Source: Dehalococcoidia bacterium
Lineage (GTDB): Bacteria; Chloroflexota; Dehalococcoidia; UBA2979
Direction: 5' to 3'
Assembly: GCA_009379925.1 (NCBI GenBank)
Contig: WHSU01000001.1
Location: 1-64,000, forward strand
Length of the DNA stretch: 64,000 nt
The notes beneath the pieces are model-generated. The model was not told where the DNA came from and did not search any database. It was given only the letters and a program-made list of their open reading frames with translations. A program made the translations under genes and the position numbers. How positions within the stretch are numbered: the first letter of the stretch is position 1; every line of letters begins with the position of its first letter. Positions 16,761 through 24,547 of the stretch are shown here, in pieces.

Positions 16761-18032
16761 GTGGTTTCGAGCAACGGGAGTCATCCCCCGGCTGAGCGCC
16801 GTCGCGTCGTGGTGACGGGGCTCGGCATGCTCACCCCCGTCGGCAACGACGTGGAGTCGACGTGGGACGGCCTGCTGGCCGGCCGGTCGGGCATCGATGT
16901 CATCCAGGGTTTCGATGTCTCGGCGTACGAGTGCCCCATCGGCGGTGAGTTGAAGGACTTCCGGCCCGAGGACCACATCGAGGCGAAGCTGCTGCGGCGC
17001 TTCGACCGCTCGGCCGTGATCGCACTGGCCGCCGTGCGCGAGGCAGTGGCCGACGCCGCCCTCGACATCGCCGCCGAGCCGGACGGCGTCGGTGTCGTAC
17101 TCGGGACCGGCATGGGGGGCGCGCACCTGATGGTCGAGCAACAACAGGTGCTCGACGAGAAGGGCCCGCGGCGCGTGTCGCCGTTCCTCATCACCTCGTT
17201 CCTGCCCGACACCGCGACCGGTCTGATCGCCATCGAGCTGGGGGCGCGCGGACCGAACTTCGCCATCACCGCCGCCTGCGCGACGGGCGGCGCCACCGCG
17301 GGAGAGGCCGCCGAGATGGTGGCGCGCGGTGAGGCGGACGTCATCCTCACCGGCGGTTACGAGGCGCCCCTGCGGCCCATCTACTACGCCGGATTCAACG
17401 CCATGAAGGCGCTCGCCACGCACGAGGACCCGAAGCAGGCCGTCCGCCCGTTCGATGCGGACCGCAACGGCTTCATCATCTCGGAGGGGGCAGGGGCGCT
17501 GGTGCTCGAGTCGCTCGATCACGCGCAGGCGCGCGGCGCACGCATCTACGCCGAGTTCCTGGGCGCTGCGACGACCAACGACGCGCATGACATGGTCGCC
17601 GCCGCCGAGGATGGCCACGGCGTGGCGCAGGCCATGGAGCAGGCGCTGCGGCGGTCCGGCCTGCAGCCGGGCGACATCGACTACATCAACGCGCACGGCA
17701 CCGGCACCCCGCTGAACGACCGTGTGGAGACCGCCGCCATCCGGCGCGTCTTCCGCGAACAGGCGGACGAGGTCGCCGTGTCCTCGACCAAGTCGATGCA
17801 CGGCCACATGATGGGCGCCTCAGGCGCGGTGGAGGCGGCGATCGTGGCGCTCGCCTGCCAGCGCCAGGTGGTGCCGCCCACGATCAACTACACGACACCC
17901 GACCCCGCGTGCGACCTGGACTACGTCCCCAACGAGGCCCGCGAGACCGAGGTGCGGCGCGGGATGAGCACCTCGGTCGGCCTCGGGGGACACAACTCGG
18001 CGATCATCTTCGGCCGGTGGGAGGGCGCCTGA
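16761..18032 (+). CDS. fabF: 3-oxoacyl-ACP synthase II (first of a tandem pair)
   Basis: A 423-residue condensing enzyme that elongates acyl-ACP with malonyl-ACP. The Cys-His-His triad is intact: C173 in TAACATGG, H312 in NAHGTGTPLND and H349 in SMHGHMMGASG. GTG 16761 has GAGGAGG just upstream. Its stop overlaps the start of the second synthase in a TGATG, so both are translated together. Cys retention argues against a chain-length-factor role. Probably housekeeping type II fatty-acid synthesis. Confidence 0.94.
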   Translation: MVSSNGSHPPAERRRVVVTGLGMLTPVGNDVESTWDGLLAGRSGIDVIQGFDVSAYECPIGGELKDFRPEDHIEAKLLRRFDRSAVIALAAVREAVADAALDIAAEPDGVGVVLGTGMGGAHLMVEQQQVLDEKGPRRVSPFLITSFLPDTATGLIAIELGARGPNFAITAACATGGATAGEAAEMVARGEADVILTGGYEAPLRPIYYAGFNAMKALATHEDPKQAVRPFDADRNGFIISEGAGALVLESLDHAQARGARIYAEFLGAATTNDAHDMVAAAEDGHGVAQAMEQALRRSGLQPGDIDYINAHGTGTPLNDRVETAAIRRVFREQADEVAVSSTKSMHGHMMGASGAVEAAIVALACQRQVVPPTINYTTPDPACDLDYVPNEARETEVRRGMSTSVGLGGHNSAIIFGRWEGA

Positions 18033-19294
18033 TGGGTGACGACGGACGCGGCACGCCCCGGCGCGTGGTGGTGACGGGCATCGGCATGATGACGCCCGTC
18101 GGCATCGGCCGCGAGGCGAGCTGGCAGGCGCTGCTCAACTTCCAGAACGGCATCCGCTCGATCACGCTCTGCGACACCAGTGACCTCAAGTCGCGGGTGG
18201 CCGGCGAGGTGGCGGACTTCGACGCGTCCCAGTGGATCGAGAGCAAAGAGGCGCGCCGCATGGACCGCTTCACGCACCTCGCGATCGCCGCCTCCGCGGA
18301 GGCCATCGAGCAGTCCGGGCTCGACATCACGGCCGAGGCCGACGAGATCGGCGTGATGATCGGCTCCGGCATCGGCGGCATGAGCTGGCTGGAGGAGCAG
18401 TTCGACGTCTTCTTCCACAAGGGGCCGTCGCGCGTCTCGCCCTTCCTGGTGCCCGCGTTCATCTCGGACATGGCCGCCGGCCAGGTCTCGATCCACTTCG
18501 GGGCGCGCGGCCCCAACTACAACACCGTCTCCGCCTGCGCCTCCGGCGCGGACGCCGTTGGCACCGCCGCCGAGGTGATCCGCCGCGGCGATGCGGTCGC
18601 GATGCTCGCCGGGGGCGCCGAGGCCGCCGTGACGCGCATGTCCATCGCCGCCTTCGCCGCCTCGCGGGCACTCGCCACCGGACGCAACGACGACCCGGAG
18701 CACGCCTCCCGCCCCTTTGACCTCGAGCGCGACGGCTTCGTGCTGGCCGAGGGCGCGGCGACGCTGGTGCTAGAGGACTACGAACACGCGATGGAGCGCG
18801 GCGCCTCGGTGATCGCGGAGTTCATCGCCTACGGGCAGTCCTCGGACGCGTTCCACGTCACCCAGCCCTCCGAGAATGGCGAAGGCGCCGCGCGAGCGAT
18901 GCGCGTGGCGCTCAAGAAGGCCGGCATCGCCGCCAGCAACATCGATTATGTCAACGCGCACGGTACCTCTACCCCGCTGAACGACAAGTTCGAGACGATG
19001 TCGATCAAGACCGTCTTCGGTGAGTCTGCCGGTGCCATCCCCGTCTCCTCGACGAAGTCGATGGTTGGCCACACCCTCGGCGCGGCAGGCGGCATCGAGA
19101 GCGCGGTCAGCGTGCTCTCGATCCGCGACCAGCGCATCCACGGCACGCGCAACGTGATCGTGCCGGACCCGGACTGCGACCTGGACTATGTCACCGAGGG
19201 TGCCCGCAACCTCGAGATCGAGTACGCGATGTCGAACTCACTCGGCTTCGGCGGCCACAACTCCTCGCTGATCTTCAAGCGCTTCGAGGGGTAG
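18032..19294 (+). CDS. fabF: 3-oxoacyl-ACP synthase II (second of a tandem pair)
   Basis: A 420-residue paralogue of the preceding enzyme, also with an intact triad: C169 in VSACASGADAVG, H310 in NAHGTSTPLND and H347 in SMVGHTLGAAGG. ATG 18032 overlaps the preceding stop (TGATG). Differences near the active site (ACAS here, ACAT in the partner) suggest different chain-length or branch preference, which is inference. The two may form a heterodimer or divide elongation steps. It converges on the toxin-antitoxin locus, with only 6 bases between the stops. Confidence 0.94.
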   Translation: MGDDGRGTPRRVVVTGIGMMTPVGIGREASWQALLNFQNGIRSITLCDTSDLKSRVAGEVADFDASQWIESKEARRMDRFTHLAIAASAEAIEQSGLDITAEADEIGVMIGSGIGGMSWLEEQFDVFFHKGPSRVSPFLVPAFISDMAAGQVSIHFGARGPNYNTVSACASGADAVGTAAEVIRRGDAVAMLAGGAEAAVTRMSIAAFAASRALATGRNDDPEHASRPFDLERDGFVLAEGAATLVLEDYEHAMERGASVIAEFIAYGQSSDAFHVTQPSENGEGAARAMRVALKKAGIAASNIDYVNAHGTSTPLNDKFETMSIKTVFGESAGAIPVSSTKSMVGHTLGAAGGIESAVSVLSIRDQRIHGTRNVIVPDPDCDLDYVTEGARNLEIEYAMSNSLGFGGHNSSLIFKRFEG

Positions 19295-19300
19295 GCGCCG

Positions 19301-19857
19301 CTACCTCTCCAACCGGATGCCGAGCACCTCGGCAGCGTCGCGGATGGACGGGTGCCGGACGGTAAGCGTCTCCGGCTCACCGTTGAGCTCGAGCAGATCC
19401 GCGACGCGTTCCGCGAATAGGGTCACATTCGCCCACGACGCTTCGAGCGTGGACCACCAACCGATCCCTGCGCGCCCTCCTGGAAGATCTCGCGGGCCAC
19501 GGCATGAGTCACCGCTCGGTTGCGGGTCGCCACTGCCGAGGGGCGTAGTCCGCGCGCCAGGAGCTCGGCTGGGTCATCCAGATCAACGATTCGCTCCAGC
19601 ACATCGTCCCGGAAGGCCGCGAGCGCGAGCGGTCGTCCACTCATGCGCCGCAGTCGTGCATCGGTGAGGACGCGCCCTCGGAAGGCCTGGATGGCTTCCG
19701 CCACAGCGCTCTGTCCCTGGCGCGAGGCGTACATCGCACCGTAGCGGGCGGGTTGATCGTGCCGTCCCCTTCCCTGTCGGGCGCGTGGGACGTACAGAGG
19801 GCCGCCGGGCTCGTCGATCGCGGCGTCAACGGTCTGTGGAAACACGCGATACAGCAC
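19301..19857 (-). pseudogene. RES-domain toxin, frameshifted
   Basis: GTG 19857 opens a RES-type toxin: LYRVFPQTVDA, the GGPLYVPRAR region, then ARYGAMYASRQGQSAVAEAI with the expected Arg, Tyr and Glu positions. These toxins degrade NAD+ in studied cases. At AREIFQEGAQG the frame fails and reads SVGGPRSKRRGRM to a stop at 19423. In another frame the typical C-terminus continues as IGWWSTLEASWANVTLF, then ...VRHPSIRDAAEVLGIRLER, stopping at 19301. The span of 557 bases lacks one base; an extra G in the GGG run near 19470 restores about 185 residues. Either toxin inactivation or a sequencing error. It follows its antitoxin by 3 bases. Confidence 0.8.
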
Positions 19858-19860
19858 GGA

Positions 19861-20193
19861 TCAGGCGTACGCCCCGGTCTCCTCGGCCTCGATGGCAGCC
19901 ATGACGTCGAGCACGTTTCCTGTCGCAATCACGTCGATTGGCCGCCGGTCGCCGAGGTGAGCGTTGAAACCCTGCATCCATTCGAGCGCCGACTCCCGGT
20001 CGAACACCTCGAGTAGCCGGGTGAGCACGTATTCGAGTGCCTCGACTGTCCGGCGATTCTCGGCGTCCGGCTCCTCGGTCTTCAGCCAGCGCGTGACCCG
20101 CGACGGGCTGACATCGATGAGTCGGGCGAGCGCCGCCTGACCGCCGAGGTCCTGGCTGACCGCCCGCACCTTGTCCCTGACTGCCACCGGCAT
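19861..20193 (-). CDS. Xre/MbcA/ParS-type antitoxin
   Basis: A 110-residue antitoxin partner of the RES toxin. The N-terminal helix-turn-helix is GGQAALARLIDVSPSRVTRWLK. The C-terminal toxin-binding part has LEYVLTRLLEVFDRESALEWMQGFNAHLGDRRPIDVI, with the RPIDVI segment typical of MbcA/ParS-like proteins. ATG 20193 has AAGGAG upstream. It is the first gene of the pair, as is usual for this family, and probably represses the operon. The two-gene order and 3-base gap support the assignment. Confidence 0.86.
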   Translation of the reverse strand: MPVAVRDKVRAVSQDLGGQAALARLIDVSPSRVTRWLKTEEPDAENRRTVEALEYVLTRLLEVFDRESALEWMQGFNAHLGDRRPIDVIATGNVLDVMAAIEAEETGAYA

Positions 20194-20323
20194 TGGTCTG
20201 CTCCTTCGTCGGTCCTATTGTAGCGCAACGAATCCCGTTGCGTGTAACTCCAGCAGCATCCAGGTTGACGCCCGCGTCCCGCTGCCAGACCATCCGTTCG
20301 CACTCCCCGTAGCGAGGCTCCCG

Positions 20324-22054
20324 ATGACCATCGATGTTCCGGCGCGGGATCCGGTGTGGCTGGCCGGCTCCAACGGGCGGCGCTGGCGCGTCCTGCCGGA
20401 GCCGGACCTGAGCCGCTTTGCGGATGCCGGCGACGGGCTGCCGCACCTGGTGCGCGTGCTGCTGGCGCACCGCGAGGTGCGCGACACGGCCGACGCGCGC
20501 CGCTACCTCGGCCGGCCGGGCGAGCTGACCGACGCCTCGCTCATGCCGAACCTCCAGGTCGCCGTGGACCGGCTCGTGCACGCCTGCGAGGGCCACGAGA
20601 CGGTCGCGATCATCGGCGACTACGACGTCGACGGCGTGACCTCGACCACAGTGCTCGTCGAGGGGCTACGGGCGCTCGGAGCGGACCCGTTGCCGCATCT
20701 GCCGGACCGCTTCTCCGAAGGCTACGGGCCGAACGTGCAGACTGTGCGCAGCCTCGCCGACCGCGGCGCGACCGTGCTGGTGACGGCCGACTGCGGTACC
20801 TCCTCGGTGGACGAGGTCGCGGAGGCGAACTCGCTCGGGATGGACGTGCTGGTGCTGGACCACCACACGATCCCCGCGACGCTGCCGGCCGCGATGGCCA
20901 TCGTGAACCCCAAGCTCAACGACAACTCGTACGGCTCCGAGCCGGCGGCCGTGGGCGTGGCCTACAAGGTGATCCACGACCTGCACGAACGCATGGGCCG
21001 CCCCTACGACCCGACCGAGCACCGCGCGCTGGTCGCCCTCGGCAACGTGTGCGACCTCGCGCCCCTCACCGGCGAGGTGCGCGACACGGTGCGCCTGGGC
21101 ATCGAGGCGCTGGCGAAGACGAAGCGGCCCGGCCTGCTGGCGCTCGCCCGGGCGGCCGGGTGTGACCTGCGGCAGGCGTCCCCGGACACGTGCGGCTGGG
21201 TACTCGGCCCGCGGCTGAACGCTGCCGGGCGCATGGCCCATGCTCGCCTCGCGCTGGACCTCATGCTCACCGACTCCCCCGACGAAGCCGACCGGCTGGC
21301 GAAGGAACTGGAAGCGCTGAACGATGAGCGCCGCGCCGCCACGACAGCAGCCGTCGACCTGGCGAAGGCCGGCATCACCCCGGCCGACCTGGCGGCGCCC
21401 CTGCTCATCGTCGGCGCGGAGGAGTTCTCCAAGGGCGTCGTGGGACTCGTCGCCTCGCGGCTCGTCGAGGAGTACAGCCGGCCTGCCATCGCGATGCAGT
21501 TCACTGACGGCGAGGCCGTCGGGTCGTGCCGCTCGATCCCGGACTTCGACATCACGGAGTTGCTCCGCCGGCATGGCGACGTCTTTGAGCGCTTCGGCGG
21601 GCATCGGGCCGCAGCCGGCTTTACCGTGCGCCTCGACCGGCTGCCGGAGATGCGCGAACGACTGATCGCGGACGCCTCGGGGCGGCTCGATGTCGCTTCG
21701 CTGGCCCCTACCATCGATGTCGACGCGGAACTGCCGCTGAGCGCGGTCAGCCGGCAGGTGCTGCAATGGCTGGCGATGCTCGGGCCACACGGCCAGAACA
21801 ACCCAACGCCTCGATTTCTCGCGCGTGGCGCCACGGTGATGCAGAGCCGCGCCGTCGGGCAAGAGGGCGAGCACCTGCAACTGACACTCCGCGAGCGTGC
21901 GGTGACGTGGCGCGCGATCTCGTTCCGCAACGCGGAGTTTGCCGTGCCGGACGGCGAGCAGGCGGACATCGTCTACACCTTCAAGCGCGACGACTTCCGA
22001 GATGACGGCGGCCTCCAGCTGGAGGTGCTCGACCTGCGGCCGGCTGAGGGGTAG
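20324..22054 (+). CDS. recJ: Single-stranded-DNA-specific exonuclease RecJ
   Basis: A 576-residue DHH-family 5'-3' exonuclease used in recombination and mismatch repair. Seen in order: IIGDYDVDGVTST (motif I), VLVTADCGTSS (motif II), LDHHTIP (the DHH motif), RLNAAGRMAHA, then the DHHA1 motif FGGHRAAAGF and an OB-fold C-terminus ending LEVLDLRPAEG. ATG 20324 is chosen since RecJ similarity begins just after it. It is transcribed divergently from the toxin-antitoxin locus and is followed 2 bases later by a HicA-like gene. Confidence 0.95.
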   Translation: MTIDVPARDPVWLAGSNGRRWRVLPEPDLSRFADAGDGLPHLVRVLLAHREVRDTADARRYLGRPGELTDASLMPNLQVAVDRLVHACEGHETVAIIGDYDVDGVTSTTVLVEGLRALGADPLPHLPDRFSEGYGPNVQTVRSLADRGATVLVTADCGTSSVDEVAEANSLGMDVLVLDHHTIPATLPAAMAIVNPKLNDNSYGSEPAAVGVAYKVIHDLHERMGRPYDPTEHRALVALGNVCDLAPLTGEVRDTVRLGIEALAKTKRPGLLALARAAGCDLRQASPDTCGWVLGPRLNAAGRMAHARLALDLMLTDSPDEADRLAKELEALNDERRAATTAAVDLAKAGITPADLAAPLLIVGAEEFSKGVVGLVASRLVEEYSRPAIAMQFTDGEAVGSCRSIPDFDITELLRRHGDVFERFGGHRAAAGFTVRLDRLPEMRERLIADASGRLDVASLAPTIDVDAELPLSAVSRQVLQWLAMLGPHGQNNPTPRFLARGATVMQSRAVGQEGEHLQLTLRERAVTWRAISFRNAEFAVPDGEQADIVYTFKRDDFRDDGGLQLEVLDLRPAEG

Positions 22055-22056
22055 CC

Positions 22057-22272
22057 GTGCCCGGGCTATCGAACGTGAGCCAGGCCCGAGCGGCTCGCGC
22101 CTTCATCCGGCTTGGCGGTGAAGATCGCCAGACGAAGAAGAACTACCGAATGATTCGCATGCCCAATGGAACCCTGCTTGTCCTGCCATCCGGTACGCTA
22201 AAGCGAGGACTGCTCCTCGCGCAGATCAAGCGCGCCGGGCTGACACCCGAGCAGTTCGAGGAGGCACTGTGA
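22057..22272 (+). CDS. HicA-like small protein with catalytic His replaced
   Basis: A 71-residue protein resembling the HicA mRNA-interferase fold, with LGGEDRQTKKNYRMIRMPNG, LVLPSGTLKRGLL and IKRAGLTPEQFEEAL. In canonical HicA the first segment carries GSH with the catalytic His; here the aligned residues are KNY, so Tyr takes that place. It may be an inactive or divergent toxin. GTG 22057 follows the recJ stop by 2 bases; an in-frame GTG at 22075 is an alternative start. Its stop overlaps the HicB start (TGATG), the normal HicA-HicB order. Confidence 0.7.
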   Translation: MPGLSNVSQARAARAFIRLGGEDRQTKKNYRMIRMPNGTLLVLPSGTLKRGLLLAQIKRAGLTPEQFEEAL

Positions 22273-22520
22273 TGGCCACTGTCCGCGAGTACACGGCCGC
22301 GGTGTACGAGGCTGAAGAGGGTGGCTACTGGGCGGAGGTCCTCGAAGCGCCCGGGTGCGTGGCGCAGGGCGAAACGCTCGATGAGCTCGAGCGCAACCTC
22401 CGCGAAGCGATCGACGCGTGGGAGGAAACGCGACGCGAGATCGACGGCGAAGAGCCACCGCGTCCCGTCCATCGGCTGACCATCCTGCGAGAGGTTCCCG
22501 AGGGCGCCGGGAGCCGGTAG
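22272..22520 (+). CDS. HicB-like antitoxin
   Basis: An 82-residue protein of the HicB fold: YTAAVYEAEEGGYWAEVLEAPGCVAQGETLDELERNLREAIDAWEET. This is the single-domain form found in many HicAB pairs and lacks a C-terminal DNA-binding domain, so it probably does not regulate transcription itself. ATG 22272 overlaps the HicA-like stop by one base. It normally neutralises HicA; with a HicA lacking the key His, its role here is unclear. Confidence 0.82.
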   Translation: MATVREYTAAVYEAEEGGYWAEVLEAPGCVAQGETLDELERNLREAIDAWEETRREIDGEEPPRPVHRLTILREVPEGAGSR

Positions 22521-23078
22521 CTACTCGGTCCCGCGCAGCGGCAACTCGAACCGCTCCGCGATCCGCATCGCCAGCTCCTCCGGGCCTGCGCTCGTGGCGT
22601 CGAGGAGCAGGTGACGCTCGGGGTACGGGAACGCGTCGTTGCTGCTGTACTGGTGCTGACGGTCCAGCTGGGTGAGCGCGTGGTCCGTGGCCCAGTCCAG
22701 CTTCTTGTGCGCGCGTCGATGCTCGTGACGGTTTCGGCGTAGGCGCTCCTCGAAGGGCGCCTCCAGTTCGACGTACCAGACGTCGCCGCCGGCCTCGAAG
22801 AACGGCCGCGCGTACGCGTCGATCTGCTGCTTCGCCTCCGGTCGCTCGAAGGGCCAGCCCCAGGTGGCGATCAGGCTGCCAGCACTCGCGGCGACCTCGT
22901 CGTGCAGCGACTGCGCGTAGAGGTTGATCAGGCGTTCGAAGCGCGGCGAGTTGAACTCGAAGAAGGTGGTGAGCAGGTCGATGAGCATGTGGTTGTAAAG
23001 CAGCGGAAAGCCAGTGAGCTGGGAGAGACACTGACCCACGGTCATCTTGCCGGTCGCCGGAGGTCCGATGATCACCAC
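22521..23078 (-). CDS. P-loop kinase-like protein
   Basis: A 185-residue P-loop protein with Walker A VIIGPPATGKMT near its N-terminus, an acidic DLL turn and a lid-like region rich in Arg (ERLRRNRHEHRRAHKKLDW), then a C-terminal YPERHLLLDATSAGPEELA. It resembles small AAA/shikimate-kinase-type proteins that act on nucleotides or small molecules. No substrate is recognised. The GTG start at 23078 is the only upstream choice before an in-frame stop, and its ribosome site is weak. Its stop abuts the HicB stop. It lies 45 bases downstream of the threonine dehydratase gene. Confidence 0.72.
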   Translation of the reverse strand: MVIIGPPATGKMTVGQCLSQLTGFPLLYNHMLIDLLTTFFEFNSPRFERLINLYAQSLHDEVAASAGSLIATWGWPFERPEAKQQIDAYARPFFEAGGDVWYVELEAPFEERLRRNRHEHRRAHKKLDWATDHALTQLDRQHQYSSNDAFPYPERHLLLDATSAGPEELAMRIAERFELPLRGTE

Positions 23079-23123
23079 CAGCGTTGGGCCCGTCTGCCCG
23101 CTCCACGTCGATGTCGCCCCTCG

Positions 23124-24368
23124 TCATCGTGAGCGAGCTGCCGCGGCCGGCGTCGCCAGGTCCGTCTCGGTGCCGCGCACGAGCCCGTACTCCAGCAGGC
23201 GGTCGACGAGGTGCTCCGCGTCGCCCTCACCGGCCATTTCGATACGCATCGTGAGGCGCGCCACGCCCATCGGCAACTCCGCGGTGTTGAGGTCATGATC
23301 CAGCTCGATGACGTTGGCGCCGGCGGCCGCCACCGCCGAGGTGGCCCGCGCCAGCTCGCCCGGCACATCAGCCGCCGCCACCGTGATCTTGCGCTGGCGG
23401 CCCTCGAATAGCAGGTTGCGCTCGATCAGCCGCCCGAGGCGGTTCACGTCGATGTTGCCGCCGGAGAGCACGGCTAGGGTGTGCCCGCGGGGCTCGACAC
23501 GCCCCGCGAGCAGCCCGGCGACGGCCAACGCGCCCGCGCCCTCCACCACGAGGCGCGCTCGCTCGATGAGGAAGACGACCGCGCGGCCGATCTCCTCCTC
23601 GGTGACGCTGACGACATCGTCCACGTACTCCTGGAGGAGGCCGAACGTGAGCTCAGAAGGTCCGCCCACGGCGACTCCGTCCGCCAGCGTGTGCGCCGGG
23701 TCCACCAGGCACACACGCCCGGCCTCCAGCGACGCCTCGATGCCTGCCATCGCTCGGGCCTGCACTCCGACCACCCGTACGTCCGGACGGCGTGCCTTCA
23801 CGGCGACCGCGATGCCCGCGAGCAGCCCTCCGCCGCCCGCCGGCACGACGATGGTGCCGGCGTCCGGGCACTGGTCGAGCAACTCGAGGCCCAACGTGCC
23901 CTGGCCTGCAACGACCGCCGGATGGTCGAACGGGGGGACGTAGAGCAGCCGGCGCTCCGCGGCGAGGCGGCTGGCGCGCGCGAAGGCCTCGACCATCGAG
24001 CCGTCCACCAGCTCCAGCGTGGCGCCGTACTCGCGCGTCCCGGCCTGCTTCACCAGCGGCGCCGTGGAGGGCATCACGATGGTGGCGGGCAGTCCTACCT
24101 CGCGGGCAGCCAGCGCGACGCCCTGCGCGTGGTTCCCGGCGCTGGCCGCGATCACGCCTCGGGCGCCCTCCCCTTCGACCGCGAGCATATTCGTCGCACC
24201 GCGCACCTTGAACGAGCCCCCGCGTTGCAGGTTCTCGCACTTCAAGTCGACGGACACGCCGAGGCGCTCCGCGAGCGTGACACTGGGCCACAGCGGCGTA
24301 CGGCGCACGAGCGAGGACACTCGCGCGTGCGCTGCCTCGATGTCTTCGACGGTCACCGTGCTCGTCAT
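23124..24368 (-). CDS. ilvA: Threonine dehydratase with C-terminal ACT domain
   Basis: A 414-residue PLP enzyme (threonine ammonia-lyase) that makes 2-oxobutanoate for isoleucine synthesis. The PLP Lys lies in CENLQRGGSFKVRGATNML, the phosphate-binding loop is VPAGGGGLLAG, and SGGNIDVNRLGRLIERNLL is typical. Residues about 330-410 form a single ACT-like regulatory domain (VPGELARATSAVAAAGANVIELDHD). One ACT domain and this length fit the shorter type rather than the long E. coli form; catabolic and biosynthetic roles are not separable here. ATG 24368. Confidence 0.92.
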   Translation of the reverse strand: MTSTVTVEDIEAAHARVSSLVRRTPLWPSVTLAERLGVSVDLKCENLQRGGSFKVRGATNMLAVEGEGARGVIAASAGNHAQGVALAAREVGLPATIVMPSTAPLVKQAGTREYGATLELVDGSMVEAFARASRLAAERRLLYVPPFDHPAVVAGQGTLGLELLDQCPDAGTIVVPAGGGGLLAGIAVAVKARRPDVRVVGVQARAMAGIEASLEAGRVCLVDPAHTLADGVAVGGPSELTFGLLQEYVDDVVSVTEEEIGRAVVFLIERARLVVEGAGALAVAGLLAGRVEPRGHTLAVLSGGNIDVNRLGRLIERNLLFEGRQRKITVAAADVPGELARATSAVAAAGANVIELDHDLNTAELPMGVARLTMRIEMAGEGDAEHLVDRLLEYGLVRGTETDLATPAAAARSR

Positions 24369-24547
24369 CGCCTCGCCATCATGCGCCAGCCGTCGCTCCG
24401 ACGGCCACCACGACCCCTCGGAGCGGGGTTGCAGACTAGTAACGTACGTTGTCGAGGCGGACGCGGGCGGGGTACCATCCGGTCGCGCTCTGCCGGCGGA
24501 CGGGCCGGAGGCCGGCAGCGGCAGCTTGCGGCAAGGGGTGCAGCACC

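Noticed and set aside
18032-19294. Second ketoacyl synthase as chain-length factor of a polyketide pathway
   Set aside because: Chain-length factors lose the active-site Cys; here Cys169 is present in SACAS.
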